A stretch of 64,000 nt of DNA from Rhizobium sp. NXC14. GTDB taxonomy: Bacteria > Pseudomonadota > Alphaproteobacteria > Rhizobiales > Rhizobiaceae. Each line of letters begins with the position of its first letter. Position 1 is the first letter of the stretch. The stretch is taken from NCBI RefSeq assembly GCF_002117485.1, contig NZ_CP021032.1, positions 682,001 to 746,000 of the forward strand. The letters are read 5' to 3'. The notes beneath the pieces are model-generated. The model had not been told where the DNA came from. It made no database searches and was given only the letters and a program-made list of their open reading frames with translations. The translations under genes were made by a program, and so were the position numbers. Positions 17,981-26,949 of this stretch are shown here, in pieces.

Positions 17981-20900
17981 ATGGCCCTGAACCTCAAGCG
18001 CAGTTTGCAAATGCCACGACGCGAAGAGCTGGGTCTCCTTGCGATCAGCAACGGTTCCGGCCTGTCGATCTCGGCGCTGCCGAACGGCACGCTGTTTGCG
18101 ATCGAATATGCCGACGACAAGGGAGCGGTGCAGATCAATCAGATCCAGGGTTCGCCGCTCTACGGCGGCATCAGTCGCCTTTATCTGCGCATCGGCGGGG
18201 CCAAGCCTGATGTCGTCGAGATCGTCGGCCCGCGTGCCGATGGCCGCTTTGGGCACGACGCGACGAGCTTTTCCTGGAGCGGCATGGCCGCCGATATCAG
18301 CTACACCGTCCGGCTCGAGCTTCATGCTTCCGAAACGGCCTGGTTCTGGCGCATCTCGCTCAAGCATCCGAAGAAGGGAACGCTGCCGGTGGATCTGGTG
18401 CTCGTCCAGGACGTCGGTCTCGGCGATCGCGGCTTCCTGATGAACAGCGAGGCCTATGCTTCGCAATATGTCGATCACCATATCGCCGATCACGAGACAT
18501 TCGGCCCGGTCGTCATGAACCGGCAAAATCTCAAGCAGTCGGGCGCCCGCAATCCCTGGCTCATCCAGGGATGCTTCGATGGCGCGGCCGCCTACGCCAC
18601 GGATGCGATCCAGCTGGTGCAGGCGAAGCACCGGCAGCGCGACCATCTGGTCGGGCCCTTCGGCAGCAGCCTTCCGGGCGAACGGCGGCAGCAGGAGACG
18701 GCATGTCCCGCCATTCAGTCGAGGCCGCTTTCCGTGTCAGCAGACGGCGCGACAGCCACCTTCGTTGCCCTGTTCGCCGCCGATCATCCCGAGGCCTCGA
18801 GCGATGCCGACCTTTCGCGGCTTGACGGTATCGCGGCACCGGAGAGTGCAACCGCCGATCCGGAGGGGGCCGCGGCCGTTCGAAGCCTGCTCCAGGATGC
18901 GCCCCTGCTGGAGGCCGAGGCGTTGGACCTAAAGGCGATCCGACAGCTCTACGCGGAGCGGAGCCTCGAAGAGCGCGCGCACGGAAAGCTTCTTTCATTT
19001 TTCATGCCCGATGGCGTCCTCAACCGCCACGTCGTCCTGCGTGACAAGGAACTCGTCGTCGCGCGGCGCCATGGCGCCATCGTGCGGAGCGGCCAAAACA
19101 TGCTGCTCGACGATACCACCCTTGCCGCCAGCTGCTGGATGCAAGGAATTTTCGCCGCGCAGTTGACGATCGGCAATACGTCCTTCCACAAGCTCTTTTC
19201 GGTGTCGCGCGATCCCTACAATCTGACGCGCGCCAGCGGACTGCGCATCATGGCCGATCTCGGCGCGGGCTGGCAGCTTCTGGCGGTGCCGTCGGCTTTC
19301 GAAATGGGACTGAGCGACTGCCGCTGGATCTATCAGTGCCCGGAGCGCAGGATCATCGTCACGGCGGTCGCTTCCGGCGAGGATGCGGCAATGCAGTGGA
19401 GCGTTTCCGTGGAGGGCAAGCCGTGCCGCTTCCTGGTGTTTGGCCATATCGTGCTCGGGGAGCGCGAGTATGACGCTGGCGGGCAGATCGAATTCGATTC
19501 CGCGCGCAAACGCATCTCTTTCCGGCCGGACCCTGCCTGGCTCTGGGGCGAGCGTTATCCCGATGCCGTCTACTGGCTGGTGAGTCCGACACCCGACGCC
19601 ATCGAGGAGATCGGCGGCGACGAACTGCTCTATGTCGATGGCGTTGGACGCAACGGTGCTTTCGTCGCGCTGAAGTCCCGGTCGACGCGGGCGCTCTCCT
19701 TTGCCGTCGTCGGATCGATGACCGATGCCGAAGAGGCCGAACGGCTGGCGCAGCGTTACGAGGGCGGCGTCACCGACGAGACTATGCTTGCGCCGGCATC
19801 GGCATTCTGGCGCAACGCCGTGCGCGGCATGAGGATCGACAGCCCTTCGCCCGACCTCGCTGCCCAGGCGACCCTCCTGCCCTGGCTCGCGCATGACGCC
19901 ATCGTGCATCTGAGCGTGCCGCACGGCCTGGAGCAATACACCGGTGCTGCCTGGGGCACGCGCGACGCCTGCCAGGGACCGATCGAATTCCTGCTCGCCT
20001 ATGAGCACGACCGCGAAGCCAGGGAGGTGGTGAAGACCGTCTTTAGCGAACAATATCTGGAAAAAGGCGACTGGCCGCAATGGTTCATGCTGGAGCCCTA
20101 TGCCAACATCCGGGCGAGCGACAGTCACGGCGACGTCATCGTGTGGCCGTTGAAAGCGCTTTGCGACTATATCGAAGCGACCGGCGATCTCGCCATCCTC
20201 GACGAGAAGGTCTCCTGGCGCGACGAAAAGACCATGCAGAAGGCGCCCGTGGCCGATGCCATCGCCACCCATGTCGAGAAGCTGCTCGAGACCGTCCGCA
20301 CACAGTTCATCCCGGGAACGCATCTGATCCGCTATGGCGAGGGAGACTGGAACGATTCACTGCAGCCGGCCGATCCGCATCTGCGCGATTGGATGGTCAG
20401 CAGCTGGACAGTTGCTCTGCTTTATGAGCAGATCGTCCGGTATTCCGCCATTCTGCGCCGCCTCGGCCTTGATGATAAGGCCAGGGCGCTAAGGAAGATC
20501 GCAACCGCAATGCGACGGGATTTCAACAGGCATCTCATGCGTGACGGCGTCGTCGCCGGCTACGGCATCTTCGATCCGGCCCATGACGGCGTCGAATTGC
20601 TGCTGCATCCGAGTGACAAACGCACCGGCCTTTCCTTCTCGCTGATCTCGATGACGCAGGCCATGCTCGGCAAGCTATTCACGCCGGCGCAGAGGCGGCA
20701 TCACATGCGGCTGATCGAAGAGCACCTGCTCTTCCCCGATGGCGTGCGGCTGATGGAGAGGCCGGCGACCTATTCCGGCGGGCCCGAAACGCTGTTTCGC
20801 CGGGCCGAATCCTCGTCCTTCTTCGGCCGCGAGATCGGGCTGATGTATGTGCATGCGCATCTGCGCTATTGCGAAACGCTGGCGCTGGAGACTTCCGCCG

Positions 20901-21262
20901 AGGAGCTGTGGAAGGCGATATCAGTCGTCAATCCGATCGCCGTCACGACGGCCTTGCCGCATGCTTCACTGCGCCAGCGCAATACCTATTTCAGCAGCAG
21001 CGACGCGGCTTTCCCCGACCGTTATCAGGCGGCGGCGCAATGGGCGCGCGCCAAGACCGGAAAGATTGCCGTCGACGGCGGTTGGCGCATCTATTCGAGC
21101 GGACCTGGCCTCTACACCAGGAGTTTCGTCGAAAATATCCTCGGCTTCAAGCGGCGCTTCGGCCGGCGCAGGCGCACGCCGCTTCTGCCTGCGGCGCATG
21201 CCGCCGTTGCCCTGCAGACCGATCACGCCGCCTGGCGGCGACTGATGACGCCGAAGGTGTAA
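17981..21262 (+). CDS. GH94-like 1,2-beta-oligoglucan phosphorylase family protein
   Basis: The 1093-residue protein has an N-terminal beta-sandwich region and a C-terminal (alpha/alpha)6 barrel with GH94 signatures: GLEQYTGAAWGTRDACQGP, GDWPQWFM, and the DWND motif at residues 789-792, which supplies the general acid in GH94 phosphorylases. Size and architecture match the roughly 1100-residue 1,2-beta-oligoglucan (sophoro-oligosaccharide) phosphorylases rather than the 800-residue cellobiose phosphorylases or the 2800-residue cyclic glucan synthase. No signal peptide is present. Rhizobia make cyclic beta-1,2-glucan, so intracellular phosphorolysis of its fragments is a reasonable inference. 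It stands alone, converging with the GntR gene. Confidence 0.8.
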   Translation: MALNLKRSLQMPRREELGLLAISNGSGLSISALPNGTLFAIEYADDKGAVQINQIQGSPLYGGISRLYLRIGGAKPDVVEIVGPRADGRFGHDATSFSWSGMAADISYTVRLELHASETAWFWRISLKHPKKGTLPVDLVLVQDVGLGDRGFLMNSEAYASQYVDHHIADHETFGPVVMNRQNLKQSGARNPWLIQGCFDGAAAYATDAIQLVQAKHRQRDHLVGPFGSSLPGERRQQETACPAIQSRPLSVSADGATATFVALFAADHPEASSDADLSRLDGIAAPESATADPEGAAAVRSLLQDAPLLEAEALDLKAIRQLYAERSLEERAHGKLLSFFMPDGVLNRHVVLRDKELVVARRHGAIVRSGQNMLLDDTTLAASCWMQGIFAAQLTIGNTSFHKLFSVSRDPYNLTRASGLRIMADLGAGWQLLAVPSAFEMGLSDCRWIYQCPERRIIVTAVASGEDAAMQWSVSVEGKPCRFLVFGHIVLGEREYDAGGQIEFDSARKRISFRPDPAWLWGERYPDAVYWLVSPTPDAIEEIGGDELLYVDGVGRNGAFVALKSRSTRALSFAVVGSMTDAEEAERLAQRYEGGVTDETMLAPASAFWRNAVRGMRIDSPSPDLAAQATLLPWLAHDAIVHLSVPHGLEQYTGAAWGTRDACQGPIEFLLAYEHDREAREVVKTVFSEQYLEKGDWPQWFMLEPYANIRASDSHGDVIVWPLKALCDYIEATGDLAILDEKVSWRDEKTMQKAPVADAIATHVEKLLETVRTQFIPGTHLIRYGEGDWNDSLQPADPHLRDWMVSSWTVALLYEQIVRYSAILRRLGLDDKARALRKIATAMRRDFNRHLMRDGVVAGYGIFDPAHDGVELLLHPSDKRTGLSFSLISMTQAMLGKLFTPAQRRHHMRLIEEHLLFPDGVRLMERPATYSGGPETLFRRAESSSFFGREIGLMYVHAHLRYCETLALETSAEELWKAISVVNPIAVTTALPHASLRQRNTYFSSSDAAFPDRYQAAAQWARAKTGKIAVDGGWRIYSSGPGLYTRSFVENILGFKRRFGRRRRTPLLPAAHAAVALQTDHAAWRRLMTPKV

Positions 21263-21266
21263 CCGT

Positions 21267-22013
21267 TCAGGACGAAGTGCTGGCGTCGCGCAGTTCCTCG
21301 AAGCGGGCGGCACTTTTCGACAGATGGCTGCGGATGGCGCGCCGCGCGGCAGGTTCGTTGCCGTCGCGGATCGCCGAGAAAATGGCGTGGTGTTCCCTGC
21401 GCATGCGAGCGGCATGGCGCTTGCGCTCCGCAGCCGTCATCTTGTCCAAACGCGCCCATTGCCGCGGCACCATGATATTGCCGAACGTGTCGAAGAGGCG
21501 GCCGTAGTAGGAATTCTGCGTCGCGACCAGGATCGACCGGTGGAAGGCGTAATCTTCCTCTGCGCCGTATCCACCCTCGTCCAGCGCCCTGTCCAGAGCA
21601 TCGAGCCGGTCCTGCATGCGGTCAATATCTTCCGGCGTGCGCCGCAGCGCGGCAAGACCGGCCGCCTCATATTCGACCCCCATGCGCAGCTCCAGCACCC
21701 GCAGGACCTCATCGATCGACTGCAGGTCATTAAGAATGATGGAGAAGGATCTCGGTGTCGGATCGTCCGAGACGAAAGCCCCGAGGCCCTGATGCGTTGT
21801 GATCAGTCCTTTGGCGCGCAGGGTGGCGAGTGCCTCGCGCACGATCGTGCGGCTGACGCCAGTCGCCGCCATGATCGCCTGTTCGGTGGGAAGGCGCTGG
21901 CCGGGCTTGAGGTCGCCGGACTCGATCTGCGCCGTCAGCGTATCGGCAAGGTTGCTGCGCAGGTTCGACGGCTGGCGAATGGTGCTGAAAAGCGCGTTGT
22001 CCTTGTCCGTCAT
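21267..22013 (-). CDS. GntR/FadR family transcriptional regulator
   Basis: The 248-residue protein has an N-terminal winged helix (PGQRLPTEQAIMAATGVSRTIVREALATL) and a C-terminal all-helical FCD domain with metal/ligand-type His residues (FHRSIL, REHHAIFSAI). It follows kduI-kduD on the same strand, so it is the likely uronate-responsive repressor of that operon. A matching FadR-type operator lies upstream of kduI at 23840-23850. Confidence 0.88.
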   Translation of the reverse strand: MTDKDNALFSTIRQPSNLRSNLADTLTAQIESGDLKPGQRLPTEQAIMAATGVSRTIVREALATLRAKGLITTHQGLGAFVSDDPTPRSFSIILNDLQSIDEVLRVLELRMGVEYEAAGLAALRRTPEDIDRMQDRLDALDRALDEGGYGAEEDYAFHRSILVATQNSYYGRLFDTFGNIMVPRQWARLDKMTAAERKRHAARMRREHHAIFSAIRDGNEPAARRAIRSHLSKSAARFEELRDASTSS

Positions 22014-22139
22014 CCCTTGTCAAATCCTGCCTTTCGGGGCGGCTGCGCCGGCCGTTATGCTTTTGCTAGCGCATGCCGGCCGGAAAGGCAAAAGACGACG
22101 TCAGTCACTACAGCTGTGAACCGTGAGATGGCGAAGCGA

Positions 22140-22904
22140 TCACCGCGCCAGCCAGCCACCGTCGACGGGCAGCACCGTCCCGTGCACGTAATCGGATGCG
22201 GGCGACGCCAGGAACACGGCGGCACCGGCAAGTTCGGACGGCGTTCCCCAGCGCCCGGCCGGAATACGGGCCAGGATGGCGGCGTTGCGATCGGGATCCT
22301 CACGCAGCGCCGTCGTGTTGTTGGTGACGAAATAACCGGGCGCGATGGCATTGACGTTGACGCCTTTGCCGGCCCATTCGCAGGCGAGCAGCTTTGTCAG
22401 CCCGGCAAGGCCGCTTTTGGAGGCGGTATAGGAGGGGATGCGAATGCCGCCCTGGAAGGAGAGCAGCGAGGCGATGTTGATGATCTTGCCCCTGCCCTTC
22501 TCGACCATGTGGCGGCCGGCCGCCTGCGACAGGAAGAAGGCCGTCTTCAGGTTGACGTCGATCACTGCGTCCCAATCTTCCTCGGTGAAGTCGAGCGCAT
22601 CGGCACGGCGGATGATGCCGGCATTGTTGACGAGAATGTCGAGGCCGCCGAATGTCTGGGTCGTCTCGGCGACGATCCCCTTGACCGGTTCGATCGTGCC
22701 GAGATCGGCCTTGATGACATGGAAACGGCTTCCTGCCTGCTTCACCAGTGCCTCGGTTTCCTCCATCGAGGAGCGGCCGACCGCGACGATCGCCGCACCA
22801 GCCTCGGCCAGGGCGGCCGCGATGGCCTGGCCGATCCCGGTATTGGCGCCGGTGACCACGGCGGTTCTTCCGGAGAGGTCGAAGAGGTTTGCCACGGTGC
22901 TCAC
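22140..22904 (-). CDS. kduD: 2-deoxy-D-gluconate 3-dehydrogenase / DKII reductase
   Basis: A 254-residue short-chain dehydrogenase with VVTGANTGIGQAIA, NNAGIIRR, the catalytic Ser in INIASLLSFQGG and YTASK. NAGIIRR and LSFQGGIRIPSYTASK are typical of KduD, which interconverts 2,5-diketo-3-deoxygluconate and 2-keto-3-deoxygluconate in pectin and uronate breakdown. It overlaps kduI by four bases, which confirms the pairing. Confidence 0.9.
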   Translation of the reverse strand: MSTVANLFDLSGRTAVVTGANTGIGQAIAAALAEAGAAIVAVGRSSMEETEALVKQAGSRFHVIKADLGTIEPVKGIVAETTQTFGGLDILVNNAGIIRRADALDFTEEDWDAVIDVNLKTAFFLSQAAGRHMVEKGRGKIINIASLLSFQGGIRIPSYTASKSGLAGLTKLLACEWAGKGVNVNAIAPGYFVTNNTTALREDPDRNAAILARIPAGRWGTPSELAGAAVFLASPASDYVHGTVLPVDGGWLAR

Positions 22905-23737
22905 CTCAGATCCGCAATGGCGATATGATCCATGTCGGTAAAGCTCTTATTGTCGCCGGCCATCGCCCAGATGAAGCTGTAATTCTTGGTGCCGGCCCCC
23001 GAATGGATCGACCACGGCGGCGAGATGACGGCCTGTTCGTTGGCGACCAACATGTGCCGGGTCTGCTGCGGCTCGCCCATGAAATGGAAGACGCGTTGGT
23101 CGGCTTCGAGATCGAAATAGAGATAGGCTTCCATGCGCCGGTCATGCGTATGCGCCGGCATGGTGTTCCAGACGCTGCCCGGCTCAATCATGGTGAGGCC
23201 CAGGGTGAGCTGGCAGGACTGGCAGACCTCCGGGTGGATGAACTGATAGATCGACCGCTTGTTGGCCGTCGCGGCTTCGCCCGGCGTCAGGTGGCGCGCC
23301 TTCTCGCGGGTGAGCAGCACGGTCGGGTGCGCTTGGTGCGCCGGCGTCGAGACCAGATAGAACTTCGCCGGATTGGCAGCATCGGCACTCTCGAACTTGA
23401 TGTCCTTGGAGCCCTTGCCGGCATAGAGGCAGTCATACTTGGCCAGGTCGTAGCTCGTGCCGTCGACGGTGATGCGGCCGGCGCCGCCGATGTTCAGGGC
23501 GCCGAGTTCACGCTCGGCGAGGAAGGTTTCCTGTCCGATCGCCGTCGGCGCCGTCAGCGTCAGCGCGGGGCCAAGCGGCGTGGCGCCGCCGATCACCATC
23601 CGGTCGTAATGGGAATATGTCAGCCGGATCTCGCCGCCTGCGAAAACGGTCTCCACCAGAAAGTGACGCCGCAGCGTTTCGGTGTCGTATTCGCGCACGG
23701 CCTCGGGGTGGGAGGCGTGCCTCACATCGATCTGCAT
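22901..23737 (-). CDS. kduI: 5-keto-4-deoxyuronate isomerase
   Basis: A 278-residue cupin-fold isomerase of family-typical length. The zinc site appears as PAHTHDRRMEAYLYFD, and the C-terminal motif ISPPWSIHSGAGTKNYSFIWAMAGDN is diagnostic. KduI converts 4-deoxy-L-threo-5-hexosulose uronate to 2,5-diketo-3-deoxygluconate, the step before KduD. Pectate lyases and 2-keto-3-deoxygluconate kinase are not in the window. The likely operator for the downstream GntR protein is about 103 bases upstream. Confidence 0.94.
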   Translation of the reverse strand: MQIDVRHASHPEAVREYDTETLRRHFLVETVFAGGEIRLTYSHYDRMVIGGATPLGPALTLTAPTAIGQETFLAERELGALNIGGAGRITVDGTSYDLAKYDCLYAGKGSKDIKFESADAANPAKFYLVSTPAHQAHPTVLLTREKARHLTPGEAATANKRSIYQFIHPEVCQSCQLTLGLTMIEPGSVWNTMPAHTHDRRMEAYLYFDLEADQRVFHFMGEPQQTRHMLVANEQAVISPPWSIHSGAGTKNYSFIWAMAGDNKSFTDMDHIAIADLR

Positions 23738-23839
23738 GTCAATTTTCCTTCAGCTTCGTTGTCGTCACGCATCGTCGCTATTGCGCAAGCCCATCCGTCA
23801 GGCGTCTTCCGCTGCGGCGGTATCCGTTTGGTTACATAG

Positions 23840-23850
23840 TTGTACGACAA
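23840..23850. promoter_or_regulatory. FadR/GntR-type operator TTGTACGACAA
   Basis: The 11-bp palindrome fits the FadR-subfamily pattern TNGT-N3-ACNA exactly and lies upstream of kduI. The regulator encoded at the end of the kdu operon belongs to that subfamily. The pairing is inferred from the match and the location. Confidence 0.6.
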
Positions 23851-23948
23851 GTTTGGTGTCAACAGGTTTGTCCGGGACTTGGCTGAGCAGACGTAAAGCA
23901 ATCGCCAGCGGCCGCTTTCGGCGCGGCCGGACACTCCTCGGCCGAAAC

Positions 23949-24105
23949 GAAAAAAGCCTGCCGCGGGAGGAGGTGCGGCAGGCTTTCGATAAAAACCGAA
24001 CGACAGCTGGGAGGAGGAGTGCTGCCGTTCCCGCAAGCGACCCTGGGAGGAGGATGGGGCGCCTGCATGTTCGAAGGGATGCGGGAGGAGGTGCATCGCT
24101 TCGAT
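23949..24105 (-). ncRNA. Alpha-r14 (NfeR1-like) trans-acting small RNA
   Basis: Read on the minus strand, this segment folds into consecutive hairpins whose loops each carry CCTCCTCCC. The four copies are at 24083-24091, 24045-24053, 24009-24017 and 23965-23973 (plus strand GGGAGGAGG). The first hairpin has a 12-bp stem with one mismatch (24071-24082 / 24093-24104); the last is a Rho-independent terminator. Exposed anti-Shine-Dalgarno CCUCCUCCC loops are the hallmark of the rhizobial alpha-r14 family, which includes NfeR1 of Sinorhizobium. Members base-pair with ribosome sites of many mRNAs. The 5' end near 24105 is inferred from the stem. Confidence 0.88.
23953..23986 (-). terminator. Rho-independent terminator of the small RNA
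   Basis: A perfect 12-bp stem (AAAGCCTGCCGC / GCGGCAGGCTTT) closes a 10-base loop that itself contains CCTCCTCCC on the minus strand, followed by a run of six T on that strand. Confidence 0.9.
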
Positions 24106-24217
24106 GAAATAATCATACTTATTTCCTGCTCAGATGATAGGCATTTCTTTGCAGGGCAGCTATGCGTTATGCGAAAAGCGGGGATCTCGCCATTTAACCG
24201 CCAAACGCCAAAAGCAA

Positions 24218-24245
24218 AGCGCCCGCTCGGGAGCAAGCAGGCGCT
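24218..24245 (-). terminator. Terminator-like hairpin after the DUF1127 gene
   Basis: A 9-bp stem with one mismatch (AGCGCCTGC / GCGGGCGCT on the minus strand) is followed by a T-rich stretch (TTTGCTTTTGG). It lies 34 bases after the DUF1127 stop. Confidence 0.6.
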
Positions 24246-24278
24246 GGGCAAGTCTCGAAAATGGTGTCTATCTGGTCG

Positions 24279-24425
24279 TTAGCGGGCGATCGCTGCGCGC
24301 GCAACGTTGCGGATGTCGCCGCGGCCGATGCCAAGGTCGTCCAGTTCGCGGTTGGACATACGGCCCAGTTCAGCGACCGTCTGACGGTACTTGCGCCAAT
24401 TGTTGAAAGAGCGTGCTACGTTCAT
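24279..24425 (-). CDS. DUF1127 (YjiS-like) small protein
   Basis: A 48-residue Arg-rich protein starting MNVARSFNNWRKYRQTV and continuing ELGRMSNRELDDLGIGRGDI, the conserved DUF1127 signature. The start is fixed by AAGGGGAT six bases upstream. Such micro-proteins are abundant in rhizobia and have been linked to RNA turnover and phosphate or stress responses in relatives; the role here is not shown. On the minus strand a TATTATATAC sequence near 24500 could be its -10 region. The gene lies beside the small RNA but has its own terminator. Confidence 0.92.
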   Translation of the reverse strand: MNVARSFNNWRKYRQTVAELGRMSNRELDDLGIGRGDIRNVARAAIAR

Positions 24426-24588
24426 GATGATCCCCTTTCCGTGGGCTTTCGAAGCCTAGCTGCCAGTCCTTGGCGCTTCGTTTGCTTCGATGCGCTGTAT
24501 ATAATACGGGACCCTCGGTTGTTGCAGCGCCAATGCATCACTGCACCTATGCGAAAACTGCATGGGTTCTAAAGCGCAGCGGTCGACG

Positions 24589-25563
24589 TCAGGCTTTGAA
24601 GCGGTCGAAGGCCGTCAGCCGGACGAGCGGCGGATCGGCCTCCCACCGGTAGATTTCCGACCGCAGAAAGGAAAGCTCGTCACCGAGATCGTCTTCGCCG
24701 ACTTCGATCCACCAGGATTTCAGGCGGCCATCGCTTCCGTCGGACCAGCGGTAGCCCCTTGCCTTCAGATGATCCTTCATCTCGAATGGGCTGTGTTCGG
24801 CAAAGATGCGGATGCGGCAGCGCTGGCTGGCGCGGTACAGCTCGGCGAAGGGGCTTTCACCGTTGCCTTGCTGTCGATCGAGAATCTCCAGGAGCGCGTG
24901 GCAATCGTCCACCGCTCGGTGGCCTTCGTGGAAATAACCGGCCTGGCCGACGAGATAACCGAGCTTCGTGCCCTCGAAGCCGCGGGCGCTCCAGTCGATC
25001 TCCGAAACCGAGCACGCCCAGGCCTTGCCGGCGAAAATGGGTGAGAAGGCCTCGCAGAACGGCCGGTCGAACCCGGCATTGTGGGCAATGATGAGGTCCG
25101 CCGGTTCGATCAGGGCACCCAGTGAGGCAATGTCGATAACCTGTCCTTCGACCATGGCGTCGGTAATCCCGGTCAGCCTGGTAATGTCGGGCGGGATCGG
25201 CCTGGAGGGCTGCTGCAGGCCGCCATAGATGCCGACCACATCGCCGACCGCGCCGTCATCGTTGAAGGTGAAGGCGACGGCGCCGATTTCGATGATCTCG
25301 TCGCTGCGGTGATTGAGGCCCGTTGTCTCGGTATCTAGGATGACGCCGAGCCGCGAAAATCCAGGCTGTCTCGCCGCCGCGACCGGCCGGGGGGCGAGTT
25401 TCCTCAGGATCCGGTAATTGCCGCTCTCCTCGAGTGCGCGCGCCATGTCTTCAGCGGAGGGGGCCGGCGGTGACGGCCGCCGGCGCGATGGGCCGCGTGC
25501 TTCGGCCATTGCGGGCGATGCCTTGGCAAACATGTCGAGTTGCGAATCTCTGTGCACGCTCAT
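24589..25563 (-). CDS. DEDDh 3'-5' exonuclease (DNA polymerase III epsilon-like)
   Basis: The 324-residue protein contains the exonuclease motifs: ExoI LDTETTGL (Asp77, Glu79), ExoII HNAGFDRPF and ExoIII HRAVDDC. The length and the extra C-terminal region (RWSDGSDGRLKSWWIEV) distinguish it from DnaQ itself. The N-terminal 65 residues are low-complexity and rich in Ala, Pro and Arg. It probably acts in DNA repair or nucleotide scavenging in the cytoplasm. It diverges from the amine oxidase gene. Confidence 0.85.
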   Translation of the reverse strand: MSVHRDSQLDMFAKASPAMAEARGPSRRRPSPPAPSAEDMARALEESGNYRILRKLAPRPVAAARQPGFSRLGVILDTETTGLNHRSDEIIEIGAVAFTFNDDGAVGDVVGIYGGLQQPSRPIPPDITRLTGITDAMVEGQVIDIASLGALIEPADLIIAHNAGFDRPFCEAFSPIFAGKAWACSVSEIDWSARGFEGTKLGYLVGQAGYFHEGHRAVDDCHALLEILDRQQGNGESPFAELYRASQRCRIRIFAEHSPFEMKDHLKARGYRWSDGSDGRLKSWWIEVGEDDLGDELSFLRSEIYRWEADPPLVRLTAFDRFKA

Positions 25564-25680
25564 CGAACCTGTATGTCACGGAGGCGCGGGCGAATCCATC
25601 GCCCGCGGCGCGCCATATCCAGCCCTTGCCTTTCATGGACAGGAAAGTTTAGCTGAACGCCAGCGGCTGAAGGAGAAACC

Positions 25681-26949
25681 ATGCCCCGTGACGACATCAT
25701 GGAGGCCGACGAAGACGTCGTCATCATCGGCGCCGGCGCTGCCGGTATTGCCGCTGCCCGACGCCTGCTGGCAATCCGGCCCGGTCTTACTGTCCTCCTG
25801 CTCGAAGCCGCTGACCGCCTCGGTGGCCGGGCCTGGACGGTCGGGCTGCCCGGAACCGGCGATGTGGGTTTCGATCTCGGTTGCGGATGGCTGCACGGGG
25901 CGCGGACCAACGCCTGGACGGAGATTGCAGGTGAGATCGGTCTGACGGTCGACCGCTCTCCGGCACCCTGGAACGGCGGGCGGCGGCTCCAGCGGGACGA
26001 TGCGGAGATCCAGGCGGCGCAGCAGGCGATCGGCGCTTATTTCGAACGCCTCGAAAGCCATGAAGGCATGGACAGCGACCTGGCAGCAGAGCTCCAGCCG
26101 GACGGTCGCTGGAACGGCCAGATCCGGGCGATCGGCACTTACATCACCGGCGCAGAATTGGAGCGCTCGTCGATCGCCGACTACAACAGGTATGATCCGG
26201 GCGCCGGTCCCGACTGGCGTGTGCGGCAGGGCTACGGAACATTGATCGCGCTTTATGGTGCGCCGCTCCGGACAAGGCTTGGCGTCGAAGCAAGACGAGT
26301 CGACCACCGCCATGCCGGCCGTATCAGCATCGAGACGAGCCAGGGATTGATCACCGCCCGGACTGTGCTCGTCACTGTTTCCACGAACGTGCTTGCCGCC
26401 GGCAGGATCGCCTTCGATCCTCCCCTGCCCGACAAGATCGAAGCGGCAGCTCGTTTGCCGCTGGGGCTTGCCGACAAGCTCTTCCTCGGCCTCGCCGATC
26501 CGGAGGCAATGCCGGCGGATACGCATATGCTCGGCTCGACCAGTCGCGGTGCGACCGGCACCTATCAGCTGCGGCCGTTCGGCGCGCCAGTCGTCGAAGC
26601 CTATTTTGCCGGCGATCTCGCGCATGATCTGGAGCGAGCGGGGGCAGAGGCTGCCTTCTCCTTCGCCGCGGACGAGCTGGCGGCACAATTCGGCGCCGAC
26701 ATCCGCAAGCAGCTGTCGATGGCGGCGGTCTCGGCTTGGGCCGCGACGCCTCATATCGGCGGTTCCTATTCCTATGCGGAACCCGGCGCCTCCGATCTGC
26801 GCGGGGTCCTTGCCGCACCGCATGACGGGCGGATTTTCTTTGCCGGCGAAGCCTGTTCGCGCGCCCGTTATTCGACGGCACATGGCGCCTATGAGACCGG
26901 TGTTGCCGCCGCCGATCTGATCGTTGCTCTGTTTCGGCAACATCCGTAA
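25681..26949 (+). CDS. FAD-dependent amine oxidase (flavin monoamine oxidase family)
   Basis: The 422-residue protein has an N-terminal Rossmann FAD motif (VIIGAGAAGIAAARRL), the GGRAWT motif and the C-terminal FAD-contacting HDGRIFFAGEACS. Monoamine-oxidase-type enzymes oxidise primary or secondary amines, including polyamines. No signal peptide is visible. Proximity to a spermidine/putrescine-type ABC operon (29.3-33.4 kb) is suggestive, but an intervening aldo-keto reductase and regulator weaken the link. The substrate is unknown. Confidence 0.85.
   Translation: MPRDDIMEADEDVVIIGAGAAGIAAARRLLAIRPGLTVLLLEAADRLGGRAWTVGLPGTGDVGFDLGCGWLHGARTNAWTEIAGEIGLTVDRSPAPWNGGRRLQRDDAEIQAAQQAIGAYFERLESHEGMDSDLAAELQPDGRWNGQIRAIGTYITGAELERSSIADYNRYDPGAGPDWRVRQGYGTLIALYGAPLRTRLGVEARRVDHRHAGRISIETSQGLITARTVLVTVSTNVLAAGRIAFDPPLPDKIEAAARLPLGLADKLFLGLADPEAMPADTHMLGSTSRGATGTYQLRPFGAPVVEAYFAGDLAHDLERAGAEAAFSFAADELAAQFGADIRKQLSMAAVSAWAATPHIGGSYSYAEPGASDLRGVLAAPHDGRIFFAGEACSRARYSTAHGAYETGVAAADLIVALFRQHP

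Noticed and set aside
18995..20323. Long minus-strand frame of 442 codons
   Set aside because: It lies wholly antisense to the GH94-like gene, whose protein has clear catalytic motifs; the antisense product is Arg/His-rich without a family.
23965..24091. Possible CRISPR-like array from the four GGGAGGAGG repeats
   Set aside because: The repeats are only nine bases, lie in hairpin loops with unequal spacing, and no cas genes are present.
23859..24251. Minus-strand frame of 130 codons over the small RNA
   Set aside because: The repeated CCTCCTCCC loops and the terminator inside it identify a structured RNA rather than a coding sequence.
25633..26943. Long minus-strand frame of 436 codons
   Set aside because: It mirrors the amine oxidase gene and lacks motifs or a ribosome binding site.
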